Shown here: piece by piece, positions 26,701 to 33,700 of the stretch | How positions within the stretch are numbered: position 1 is the first letter of the stretch | How the letters are laid out: each line of letters starts with the position of its first letter | Assembly: GCF_017912535.1 (NCBI RefSeq) | Contig: NZ_JAERQK010000003.1 | Coordinates: 1-64,000 of the forward strand | DNA: 64,000 bases | Direction of reading: 5' to 3' | Origin: Motiliproteus sediminis | GTDB taxonomy: Bacteria > Pseudomonadota > Gammaproteobacteria > Pseudomonadales > Balneatricaceae | Translations under genes and position numbers: made by a program | The notes under the pieces: generated by a model | Databases searched by the model: none | What the model was told of the DNA's origin: nothing | Seen by the model: the letters and a program-made list of their open reading frames with translations, nothing else

Positions 26701-26885
26701 CCAGCGGCGCGGGCACGGAAACCCGCCTGGTGATCGGCACGGTAATTCTGTGCGGGGTGATATCGGCGACGCTGTTTACCCTGTTGGTGGTGCCGGTGGC
26801 CTATGCGGTTCTGGCGCGGCGCACCGGGTCACCCCACCGCGTCAGCCAGCAACTGGAGCGGGAGAACGCACAAAACCCGGAGTAG
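23778..26885 (+). CDS. RND efflux transporter, HAE1 family
   Basis: 1,035 residues with the full RND architecture: membrane segment 1 after SVRRPVFASVLSLLL, a large periplasmic loop, a block of segments from about 335 to 490 containing the proton-relay acidic pair (LAIGLVVDDAIVVLEN), a second periplasmic loop, and C-terminal segments (GLAAKNGILIVEFANQL; LRPILMTGITTAAGSLPL). It exports hydrophobic compounds with the adaptor encoded upstream. No outer-membrane factor gene is in the window, so it likely uses a TolC-like channel from elsewhere. Substrates cannot be told from sequence. Its stop is 3 nt from the stop of the convergent AgmX-like gene. Confidence 0.96.
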   Translation: MLLSDISVRRPVFASVLSLLLVAFGLLAFDRLPLREYPDIDPPVVSIDTRYPGAAANVVESRITELIEDRIAGLEGIRFVESSSEDGRSRISVQFDTGRDVEAAANDIRDRVSAILSDLPAEADAPDIQKVDSNDDVIMWLNLASDRLTVPELTDYAERYLVDRFSVLDGVARARIGGAQTFAMRIWLDRAALASQSLTAADVEAALRAENVELPAGSIDSDLRQFSIRVERQFRSADDFARLVIGRGGDGHLIRLGEVARIEKAAAEERLFFRGNGVPMVGIGIIKQSTANTISVARAAKAEAARLNPTLPEGMSINQSYDSSVFVEGAIAEVYKTLGIAIIMVVAVIYLFLGSARATLVPAITVPVSLIATALVLMWLDFSVNMLTLLALVLAIGLVVDDAIVVLENIHRRMDSYGETRLVAAFRGARQVGFAVVATTLVLVSVFVPIAFLQGDLGRLFSEFALTMAAAVAFSSFVALTLSPMLASKVLTSQAHEGRLVRLVDRLFRALQDGYRRLLTWLVHRYLVVVVLFVALLGSCFWLYPQIPDEYAPKEDRGAFFVLVSGPEGASYRYIADYMTEVERRLMPLVESGEVTRLLVRAPRGFGNLAIFNSGIAIIVLDDREQRRSAWAIMADIRQRLSDLPGVRAFPVMRQGFGRRIQKPVQFTIGGGSYDELVAWRDRLLAEINADNPGLEGLDWDYKETKPQLRVRVDYDRAAALGVSNSTIGRTLETMLGSRQVTTFIDQGEEYDVILEGERSLQRSPASLENIYVRSDSSGELIPLANLVQLEEFADSVRLNRYNRVRAITLEANLADGYALGEALGYLEALVREHLPGQVIIDYKGQSQDYQAAGQSVAFIFALGLLVVFLVLAAQFESWLHPLVIMLTVPLAIAGALLGLYLSGQTLNIYSQIGLIMLVGLAAKNGILIVEFANQLRDRGKAFETALIEASVVRLRPILMTGITTAAGSLPLLLSSGAGTETRLVIGTVILCGVISATLFTLLVVPVAYAVLARRTGSPHRVSQQLERENAQNPE

Positions 26886-26888
26886 TGC

Positions 26889-27932
26889 TCAGCCCTGGGG
26901 AGCGAAGTCGATCGCGATCTCGTCCCGCCAGCGTTCCACATCCTGAGCGCCAAAGTCGATCAGGCCGCAACGCGCGGTAAGTTTGCGCTCCAGATCGGCA
27001 TCGCCAAGGCCGCTGGACACGATGTTGCAGTGCTCGACCCGCCCATCCGGGGTGATCGCCAGATCGAATACCACCCGGCCCTCAAGCCCCAGATTGCTGC
27101 GCAGGGCGCGGCGGTAAAGGGCATAGAACGCCGAGGCGTTGCGGTCGAATACCAGCTTGACGTCGCTGTTGGTGCGCAGTTTTGGCCCGGCCGGAACCGC
27201 CGCTGCCATCGCTTCCGCCTGCTCCAGATCTGTCGGCCCGTCAATGCGCGTGGTTTCACGGCCACTCAGCTGTTGACTGGCCTGAGCGGCGACCGCCGTG
27301 GTTTCTATACCGCCGCTGCGTTGTTCGGCGCGTTTGCCGATCAACTGGCGCTCCTGACGCTGGGCCGCGGCCGCTGTGGCTTGCTTGATCGGCTTGGCAG
27401 CGGTGGCGGCAGGCTTGCTCAGGTTGCGCAGCGCCGACAACTGGTTCTGCAGTTTGTTGATGCCGCTGTTCTGGGCGCGTTCACGCGCCTGCTTGACCTG
27501 CTCGGTGGTTGGCTTGGGCTTGGCCTTGAGCTTGGACACCGGCTTCGGCTCGGGCTTGGGTTCCGGCTTGGGCGGCTCGGGCTTGGGCTCCGGTTTTGGC
27601 TCCGGCTTGGGCTCGGGTTTGGGTTGTTCGGGTTTGGGCTTCTCGGGCTCCGGTTCAGGCTCGGGCAGCTCTTCCTCTTCGATAGCCGGTGGCGGCGGCA
27701 GCTCCTCCTGCTTTTTCTCCAGCATCACCTGCGCCAGCCGTGCCGGGACTTTTTCCAGCGCCTGGCGCTCGACGGGCGCCGGTTCAAACACGAAGTTGAA
27801 CAGGAGAAACAGGACCACAAAGACGCCCAGTGTCCAGCCGGTGGTTTTGTACAGCAGTTGCTGTTCTTCGCGGGTTTCCGACCAGGGCAGCAGGTGTGGT
27901 TCGAGGGGGTCGTAGCGGTACGGTTTGGTCAT
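26889..27932 (-). CDS. TonB/AgmX-like proline-rich trans-envelope protein
   Basis: 347 residues. A cytoplasmic N-terminus of about 30 residues is followed by one membrane segment (TLGVFVVLFLLFNFVF), then a long Pro/Glu/Lys-rich stalk (about 70-140), a basic helical part, and a C-terminal domain (about 255-345: FYALYRRALRSNLGLEGRVV, ITPDGRVEHCNIVSSGLGD). This layout and the C-terminal pattern match the AgmX/PglI-type domain, related to TonB, rather than a classical iron TonB. It should transmit motion from the TolQ/ExbB-ExbD motor across the periplasm. It is the last gene of the motor unit and overlaps the ExbD-like gene by one base. Confidence 0.85.
   Translation of the reverse strand: MTKPYRYDPLEPHLLPWSETREEQQLLYKTTGWTLGVFVVLFLLFNFVFEPAPVERQALEKVPARLAQVMLEKKQEELPPPPAIEEEELPEPEPEPEKPKPEQPKPEPKPEPKPEPKPEPPKPEPKPEPKPVSKLKAKPKPTTEQVKQARERAQNSGINKLQNQLSALRNLSKPAATAAKPIKQATAAAAQRQERQLIGKRAEQRSGGIETTAVAAQASQQLSGRETTRIDGPTDLEQAEAMAAAVPAGPKLRTNSDVKLVFDRNASAFYALYRRALRSNLGLEGRVVFDLAITPDGRVEHCNIVSSGLGDADLERKLTARCGLIDFGAQDVERWRDEIAIDFAPQG
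27530..27668 (-). repeat. Pro-Lys/Glu repeat-coding stretch
   Basis: In-frame degenerate repeats (coding for KPEP and PEPE units) within the AgmX-like gene. They make the extended periplasmic stalk and also create long false open frames on the plus strand. Repeat number could vary by slippage. Confidence 0.8.
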
Positions 27933-28429
27933 CAGTCGGCGTCCTGTGCCTGGCCGATGACGGCAAATGACATCTTGCTGTAATCCGCTTCGGCGGCGCT
28001 CAGCATGATCTTTTTCAACAGCTGGAAGGGGATCTCCCGATCCGCCATCAGCGTGGCGTGCAGCTGGTCGCTGTCCCCGCGCTGGCCGCCACGGCTGGCC
28101 TGATAGCGCAGCTCCTCAATCAGACCTGGAATCAGATCGTCGCTTTCCGGTTGCAGGTAAGGGGTAGCATCAGCAACCTTGCGCCCCAGCACCACGATGT
28201 CGCTGTTGGTCAGCTCGATCATCAGGCTGGGCTCGATCGGTTTCTCCACCTTGGCTTCCGGCAGGCGCAGCTCCGGACTGCTGGGTGGCTGCACGTTGCT
28301 GGAGTTGACCAGCAGAAAGAACACCAGAATGGTGAAGATATCCATCAGCGAAACCAGGTTCAGCGACGGGATCTTCTTGATCTGTTTGCGCGCATAGCGG
28401 CGGCTGTTACGGGACTGAGGTCGGCTCAT
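27932..28429 (-). CDS. ExbD/TolR-like motor protein (second copy)
   Basis: 165 residues. An N-terminal basic cytoplasmic tail is followed by one membrane segment with the key acidic residue (LNLVSLMDIFTILVFFLLV; the Asp in LMDIF is the proton-pathway residue of ExbD/TolR) and a periplasmic domain. Start: ATG at 28429 with AGGAA just upstream; an open frame extends further 5' but would overlap the previous gene without reason. It pairs with the ExbB-like and the other ExbD-like protein, like the two ExbD-type subunits AglQ and AglS in Myxococcus. Confidence 0.9.
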   Translation of the reverse strand: MSRPQSRNSRRYARKQIKKIPSLNLVSLMDIFTILVFFLLVNSSNVQPPSSPELRLPEAKVEKPIEPSLMIELTNSDIVVLGRKVADATPYLQPESDDLIPGLIEELRYQASRGGQRGDSDQLHATLMADREIPFQLLKKIMLSAAEADYSKMSFAVIGQAQDAD

Positions 28430-28439
28430 ACGGGGTTCC

Positions 28440-28955
28440 TCAGCGCTTGCCTTGCTGCGCCGGGGCATCGCCGAGGGCGATGTCCGGGAACAGTTCAAAG
28501 GCGGACAGCTGGCCATCCTGAGTCAGATTGACCGCGCGGATATGATCCATCACCGCGATCAGGCGCTCGTAGGGTATGCCCGGTTCCGCCAGCACGGTGA
28601 TGGTAGAGAGCTGCGGGTACTGGCGCTTGATCGGCTGCAGGCTGGCTTGCAGTCGGTGGTAGTCGTAATCCTCTTTTAGCGCGACCTCTTGTTTGTGATA
28701 GGTCTTGCGATTCTTGCGGTCCTGCAGGGTCAGGCTGTCGGCGCGCAGAATCACTTCGAGTTCCGGCAGCTTGGTTTTCTCTTCCACGCCCGGCGCCCCT
28801 ACCTGTGGCAGGTAGAGCTCCAGAATGGTGAGCTGGTTGAAGGCGGCGGTAAGCAACAGAAACGGAATCAACACCACCATCAGGTTCATGAAGGCGGTGA
28901 TGTTGATTTCGGGCGTTTCGTGCCGCCCCTGGCGTCGCTGGCGTCTGCGACTCAT
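28440..28955 (-). CDS. ExbD/TolR-like motor protein (first copy)
   Basis: 171 residues. After a basic start (RRRQRRQGRHETPEINITAF) a membrane segment (MNLMVVLIPFLLLTA) leads to a periplasmic domain with YPQLSTITVLAEPGIPYERLI, an ExbD-like pattern. The membrane segment lacks the usual Asp (the place reads FMNLMVV), so this copy may not carry protons and could be structural, as proposed for the second ExbD homologue in some Agl-type motors. The start overlaps the stop of the ExbB-like gene (ATGA), so they are coupled. Confidence 0.88.
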   Translation of the reverse strand: MSRRRQRRQGRHETPEINITAFMNLMVVLIPFLLLTAAFNQLTILELYLPQVGAPGVEEKTKLPELEVILRADSLTLQDRKNRKTYHKQEVALKEDYDYHRLQASLQPIKRQYPQLSTITVLAEPGIPYERLIAVMDHIRAVNLTQDGQLSAFELFPDIALGDAPAQQGKR

Positions 28956-29653
28956 GAGCCGAGCGTTACCTGCTGCACCGGCTTGTCGTCACGCTCCTCG
29001 AGCTTCTGCTTGGCACCGCGGTTGATGGCGATCAGGTTGGTGAGCTTGACCGTGGCCATGTCCATGCTGTCGATAATCTCGGCCGTTTTGGTGGTGATGA
29101 CTGCATGCAGCAACAGCAGTGGAATCGCTGCCACCAACCCGAACGCGGTGGTGTTCATGGCTACAGAAATACTACTGGAGAGCAGATTGGCTTTCTCCGC
29201 CGGGTCGGCATTGGCCACCGCGGAGAACGCCGCGATCAGACCAAGGATGGTACCCAGCAGGCCGAGCAGGGTGGCGATGTTGGCGAAGGTAGCCAGGTAT
29301 GGGGTGCGTTTTTCCAGCCGTGGAATGATCTCCATCAGGCCCTCTTCCAGCATCCGCTCGACGTCGTCGGCGCGGCGGCCGTTCATCAGGTGGGTGAGGG
29401 CGTAGATCAGCATCTTGGAGAGGTGGGCGTTGGAGTTGCGCACATACTCCATGGTGCTCTTGATCTTGCCTTGCAGCATTAGCGGCTGGATATGGTTCCA
29501 GGCGATACGGTTGCGGGTCTTGACCATCACCAGATAGAGGTAGCGTTCCAGTGCGATTCCGAGACCGAGGGCGAGGGTGATCATGATCGGGTACATGAAG
29601 AGCCCGCCGTCCTGAATAAAGCGAACGATCGTATCGAAGAGTTCTGTAAACAT
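28952..29653 (-). CDS. MotA/TolQ/ExbB-family proton channel protein
   Basis: 233 residues with three membrane segments: near the N-terminus (MYPIMITLALGLGIALE), in the middle (YLATFANIATLLGLLGTILGLIAAF) and near the end (TTAFGLVAAIPLLLLHAVI). LGLLGTILGLI followed by AIPLLLLH is the TolQ/ExbB signature. With the ExbD-like pair it should form an ion-driven motor in the inner membrane. It is the first gene of a four-gene unit (28952 down to 26889) and has a candidate promoter 140 nt upstream. Confidence 0.93.
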   Translation of the reverse strand: MFTELFDTIVRFIQDGGLFMYPIMITLALGLGIALERYLYLVMVKTRNRIAWNHIQPLMLQGKIKSTMEYVRNSNAHLSKMLIYALTHLMNGRRADDVERMLEEGLMEIIPRLEKRTPYLATFANIATLLGLLGTILGLIAAFSAVANADPAEKANLLSSSISVAMNTTAFGLVAAIPLLLLHAVITTKTAEIIDSMDMATVKLTNLIAINRGAKQKLEERDDKPVQQVTLGS

Positions 29654-29795
29654 TCGACTACCTTAACCTGCTGGTTGTTGGGCGGTGTGCAGCGATAAAC
29701 CGCATCAATGGCGTCGGCCGAGAGAGGGGTTTGCGCGTCCTGCACAGGATAGGCCGGGATCGGTGGACCGGAATATCCGCAAAAAATCGGGGAGG

Positions 29796-29824
29796 ATTAT
29801 ATGCTAATGACAAGGCCGGTACAA
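29796..29824 (-). promoter_or_regulatory. Candidate sigma-70 promoter for the ExbB-ExbD-AgmX unit
   Basis: On the minus strand, TATAAT (29796-29801) is a perfect -10 box; TTGTAC at 29819-29824 is a weak -35 at 17-bp spacing. Transcription would start near 29789 with a leader of about 135 nt. It lies in the 180-nt gap that separates the TPR genes from the motor genes. Confidence 0.5.
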
Positions 29825-29833
29825 AGACCGAGG

Positions 29834-30121
29834 TCAAGGTCTGTCGCGGTCGTCACACTGCCAGGCACTCACCTCCTCGGCGCTGAAACTGTCACCCAGC
29901 TCACAGGGTGTCAGTGGCCGCAGTGCCGGATCGTCCAGCTGGGGCGGGTCCGGCATCTCCGCGCGGGGGTTCTGCCAGGGCAGAATATAGAGCACCAGCG
30001 GTACCTCTTTATCGCCGGTAATTTCGATGGCGATGGCCGGCTCGCTCTTGGGCGGTTCCGGGGCCGCGTGCAGTGGCAATGTGACGGCAGTGATGAGCAG
30101 CAACAGCAGGGTTCGGATCAT
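29834..30121 (-). CDS. Small exported protein of the TPR/motor locus
   Basis: 95 residues, not recognised. A signal peptide is clear (MIRTLLLLLITAVTLPLHA, cut near residue 20). The mature part is about 75 residues, rich in Pro and acidic residues, with two Cys (CELGD and WQCDD) that could form a disulphide. Start: ATG 30121 with AGGAGG 7 nt before; it lies just after the stop of the TPR lipoprotein gene. Its place between TPR and motor genes suggests a periplasmic accessory part of the same machine. Confidence 0.75.
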   Translation of the reverse strand: MIRTLLLLLITAVTLPLHAAPEPPKSEPAIAIEITGDKEVPLVLYILPWQNPRAEMPDPPQLDDPALRPLTPCELGDSFSAEEVSAWQCDDRDRP

Positions 30122-30122
30122 A

Positions 30123-30737
30123 TCAGCCTCCTGCCCGTTTGATGCGACGGTCCAGATCCTGCAGCCACAGGCTGACCTTCTCGTCTTCACCGGTCAGCTC
30201 CAGATAGCGCTGATAGTGGGTGCGGGCATCGATCCAGTACTGCAGGTAGATATCGAACAGAATGGCCAGGTTAAGGTGAGCCGGGGCGTAGCTGTCGTCA
30301 ACCGCCAGCGCCAGCGAGTAGGCTTCCCAGGCCTGGCGGAACTTGCCTTCTCGGCGGTAGAGCGTGCCGCTGAGGTTGTAGGCGGCGGCGTTGCGCGGCA
30401 GAAGTTCCAGTGCTTTGTTGACCCGGCTGCGAGCGCTGTCGTCGAACCCTTCGTGGAAGTCGAGCAGCGCCAGGTTGAGGTAGGCGCCGGGAATCTGGGG
30501 GTGGCGCTCAATCACTTGTTGCAACGCGGCGCGGGCTTCGTAGGGCTGGTTGTTGCGCAGCAGCGCCACCGCTGCTGCGTATTCTGCCCGCCCTTCGGGG
30601 CTGATCACCAGCACCCGCTCCTGTAGTTCCGGCAACCCGACCTGCAGCTGCTCGGCGCGCTTGATGTTGGCTCCACCACAGCCGGTGAGCGCCAGTACCA
30701 GCGCGATTGTCAGCAGCTTAATCGATGGATTCGACAT
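30123..30737 (-). CDS. TPR lipoprotein
   Basis: 204 residues. The N-terminus is a lipoprotein signal (IALVLALTGC, lipid-modified Cys about residue 20). The rest is a run of tetratricopeptide-like helices (about 45-190: NNQPYEARAALQQVIERHP, IPGAYLNLALLDF, AAAYNLSGTLYRREGKFRQA, APAHLNLAILFDI). It probably sits in the outer or inner membrane facing the periplasm as a scaffold. It overlaps the 3' end of the 1,476-residue TPR gene by 20 nt and is co-transcribed with it. It resembles GltE-like TPR lipoproteins of the Agl/Glt systems by layout only. Confidence 0.88.
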   Translation of the reverse strand: MSNPSIKLLTIALVLALTGCGGANIKRAEQLQVGLPELQERVLVISPEGRAEYAAAVALLRNNQPYEARAALQQVIERHPQIPGAYLNLALLDFHEGFDDSARSRVNKALELLPRNAAAYNLSGTLYRREGKFRQAWEAYSLALAVDDSYAPAHLNLAILFDIYLQYWIDARTHYQRYLELTGEDEKVSLWLQDLDRRIKRAGG

Positions 30738-33700
30738 AGGTCGGTACTCGCTCGGGTTTGTCGTAACGCGCAGGCATGATACCGCGCAGGCGCTCCAGGG
30801 CGGTGGCGATACCCGGAGTGTAAATGCCTTCGGCGATCCATTTAAGATTCAGTTCGTAGAATTCGATCGCCTGGTCTTCAAACGGCAGGGCTTGTTCCTC
30901 CAGCAGGATCTCGTATTGTTCCAGCGCCAGTTCGTCGAGTTCACGCGGCCGTTCCGAGGCCATCAGGTCTTTGCTGAGGTTACGATAGAGATCCCCCAAC
31001 ATCACCGTGGCAAAGGTACTGGGTTCGGCCAGGCCAAACTCGATGGTGCGATTGAGGTAGCCGGCGGCTTCCTCCATCAGCGTCTGCTTGCGGGTGAGGC
31101 TCTTGTCCAACGGCAGCGTGAGCTTGACCCGTTCGAACTGGGATACCTTGCTGCGCCCCAATCGAAGCGACGCGCGAGAGGCCAGCAGCAATGAGCGCTC
31201 GCTGACCTCGGGGGCGGCTGCCACGGTGGTGACCATCTCATCCAGCCAGCGTTCGGCGGCGCGGCTGTTGCCGGTTGCATCGGCGATCTCGACCAGGATT
31301 TCACGGGCGTCCATCGCCTCTTCCAGCGGAGCGGGGAAGCTGGCGATGAAGCGTTCGTAAATGGCCGCAGCGGCGCGCGGATTGCCCGCTTTCTGCTCCA
31401 GTTCAGCCGCGCGCCAGAGCGCTTCTCGGCCAAGTGCCGAGGGACCTTCGCGCTGGAATATCTGGTCCAGATAGAATGAGGCCTTGGCCCACTGGCCGGT
31501 CTGCTCGTAGGCCACGACCAGTTTGTCCGGCACCGTCTCCTGCAGCGGGTTGCCGACGTAAGCGGTGCGGAACTGCTCCAACACCTGGATAGCTTCCGGC
31601 CAGCGTTGCTCGGTTAGCAGCAGGGTGGCGGCATCGAACTCCGCGGTGGGGCGCACCTTGGCGTCGTTGACTACGTGTCCCACGCGCAGGAAGTGGTTGA
31701 TGGCGGCTACGTTATCCTTGAGCTGGTCACGGGCGTATTCGCCCTGCTTGTAGATCGCCTCGGCGGTACGGGTGCGGAATACCAGACGCTCCTCGGGCGC
31801 AACGTTCAGAGCAAGCGCTTGCAGGTAGGCGCGTTCGGCCGCAGCGTAACGCTGCAGTTCAAAGTTGGCGTGGGCGCTGACTCGCCACAGCCGCAAGCGC
31901 AGGTCCGGTTTAAGGCTGCGGTTCTGTTCCAGCAGGATCGATGCAACTTCCAGCGCGGCATCGTTATCCTGGCTGAGCAGGTAGTCTTCGGCCAGTTTGG
32001 TGGCGATCTGGGCCGCCTGCGGCGCGTTGGGGTAGGTGGAGACGAAGCGCCGACTCTGTGTGATGCTGGTGTCGAGCCAGCGGCGCTGCTGTTCCTCATT
32101 CCGGGCTCCTTGATAGAGCGCTTGGTACGCTAGCAGAGCGGCGTAGCCGGCCTCATGGCGTTTATCAAAGTCGCCCTCGCTGTAGGCCGCCAGTTCGTAG
32201 GCGCGGGCGGCGGCTTCCGTTTGCCCCAGTTCGGTCAGTGCCTCCGCTTTCAGGAAGTACATCTGCGGCAGCTTGGGGTCACCGGGCATCGCCTCGATAA
32301 ACTGGTCATACCAACCGAGTGCCAGACCGTAGTTGAACGCCGCTTCGCTTTTCTCTTTGGCTTGCTGTGCCTTGGCGTGGTCGCGTTGTGCCAGATCCTG
32401 CAGGTAAGCGGGGAGGAACTCGCGCACGTAGCTGCGGCGGTTGTCGTCGGCGTTCTGCCAGTAGCTGCTGCTGGTGCCGAAACGCGCTACAAACGCCTCG
32501 CGGGCGGGCCAGGCTTGTTGGGGGAAACCCCCGTCGCTGTAGGCGGCTACCACGCGGGACTGGTAGTAAGGGGTGTTGTCGCCGTCAGGGTAGCGTTCCA
32601 CCAGTGCGCTGAAACTACCGGCAGCATCGCTGTAGCGCCGCTTGCGTTCGTAGTACTGGCCGAGATCGGCGTAGACGCGCTCTTCATAGGGCCGCTCGCC
32701 AACGCGGGCGAAGTAGTCGCGCACGGTATCGACCCCCTGCTGGTAGGCAAATGTCATGGCGATCACCCGCAGTACATCGGCCAGCAGCCGCCGTTTGCTG
32801 CCGTCATCTCCCTGGCGTTGATCCCAGTACTTGTCAACCAGCGGGAAGAAGCTGACCAGCGCTTTACTATGGTTGCCCAGCTTGAAGTCGGACCAGGCCA
32901 GCTTGTACAGCGCCCTGTCCTGGTAGTCGCTTGCGTCGGGATCGTCGAGCAGGCGCTGGTACTGCTCTGCGGCGAGATCATAGTCACCCAGAGTGAACTG
33001 CAACTCGCCGATACGGAAGCCGATCTCCTGCCCAAAGGGGTTGCCGGGGTAGTCGCGCTGCAGCCGCAGCAGTGCGTCCAGAGAGCGGCGGGCGTCGCCG
33101 GCGAGGTCGTAGGCGCGGGCAAGCTGGTAGAGGATCTGGTCTTTCTGCTCCACGTCGTCACCGCGGTCGAGCAGGGGCTCATAAAGCTCGATGGCACGGG
33201 CAAAACTGATGCTGGGGTCGGTCGCTTTCCAGCCCTCGATCTGGGCGCTTTCCGCCAGCATCAGGGTCAGGTCTGCCAGGTGGCGTTGGGCCTGTTCCGA
33301 AACGCTGCGGTTGAGACCGCGTTCCTGCAGTAGGCGTAGGGCGCGATGCAGCGCAGAAAGGTCCGGCAGTACCGGTTCACGCGGGCGGTTCTCCAGTCGC
33401 CGTTGGCCATCTTCCCGCACCAGGACATAGTGGTTCTGGTCAGCGGTGCCGCTGAAGTACTGAAGTTGCGGTATCGATTTGGAGGTGAGCCAGAGCAGTG
33501 CTTGTTCCGCCTTCAGCACCATGCGCGCCGGTTCGTCCTTGAGACTTTGGGCCAGCGCTTTTGACAGCTTGACGCGGTTGCGGTTGAGCTCTTTGAGCAT
33601 CTTGCGTGCTCGGGGTTCGAGCTGGCGCAAGCTGTCTGCCCGTTGCTGGGTGGCTTCGGTGTTGAGGGTTTCCACCAGTGCACGGCGGCTGTTGATATGT

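Noticed and set aside
27030-27983. 317-codon plus-strand frame, Gly/Leu-rich
   Set aside because: Antisense of the Pro/Lys/Glu stalk of the AgmX-like gene; the repeat bias keeps the opposite strand open.
32155-33333. 392-codon plus-strand frame
   Set aside because: Antisense of the giant TPR gene; composition (Val/Gly/Gln-rich) is typical of a shadow.
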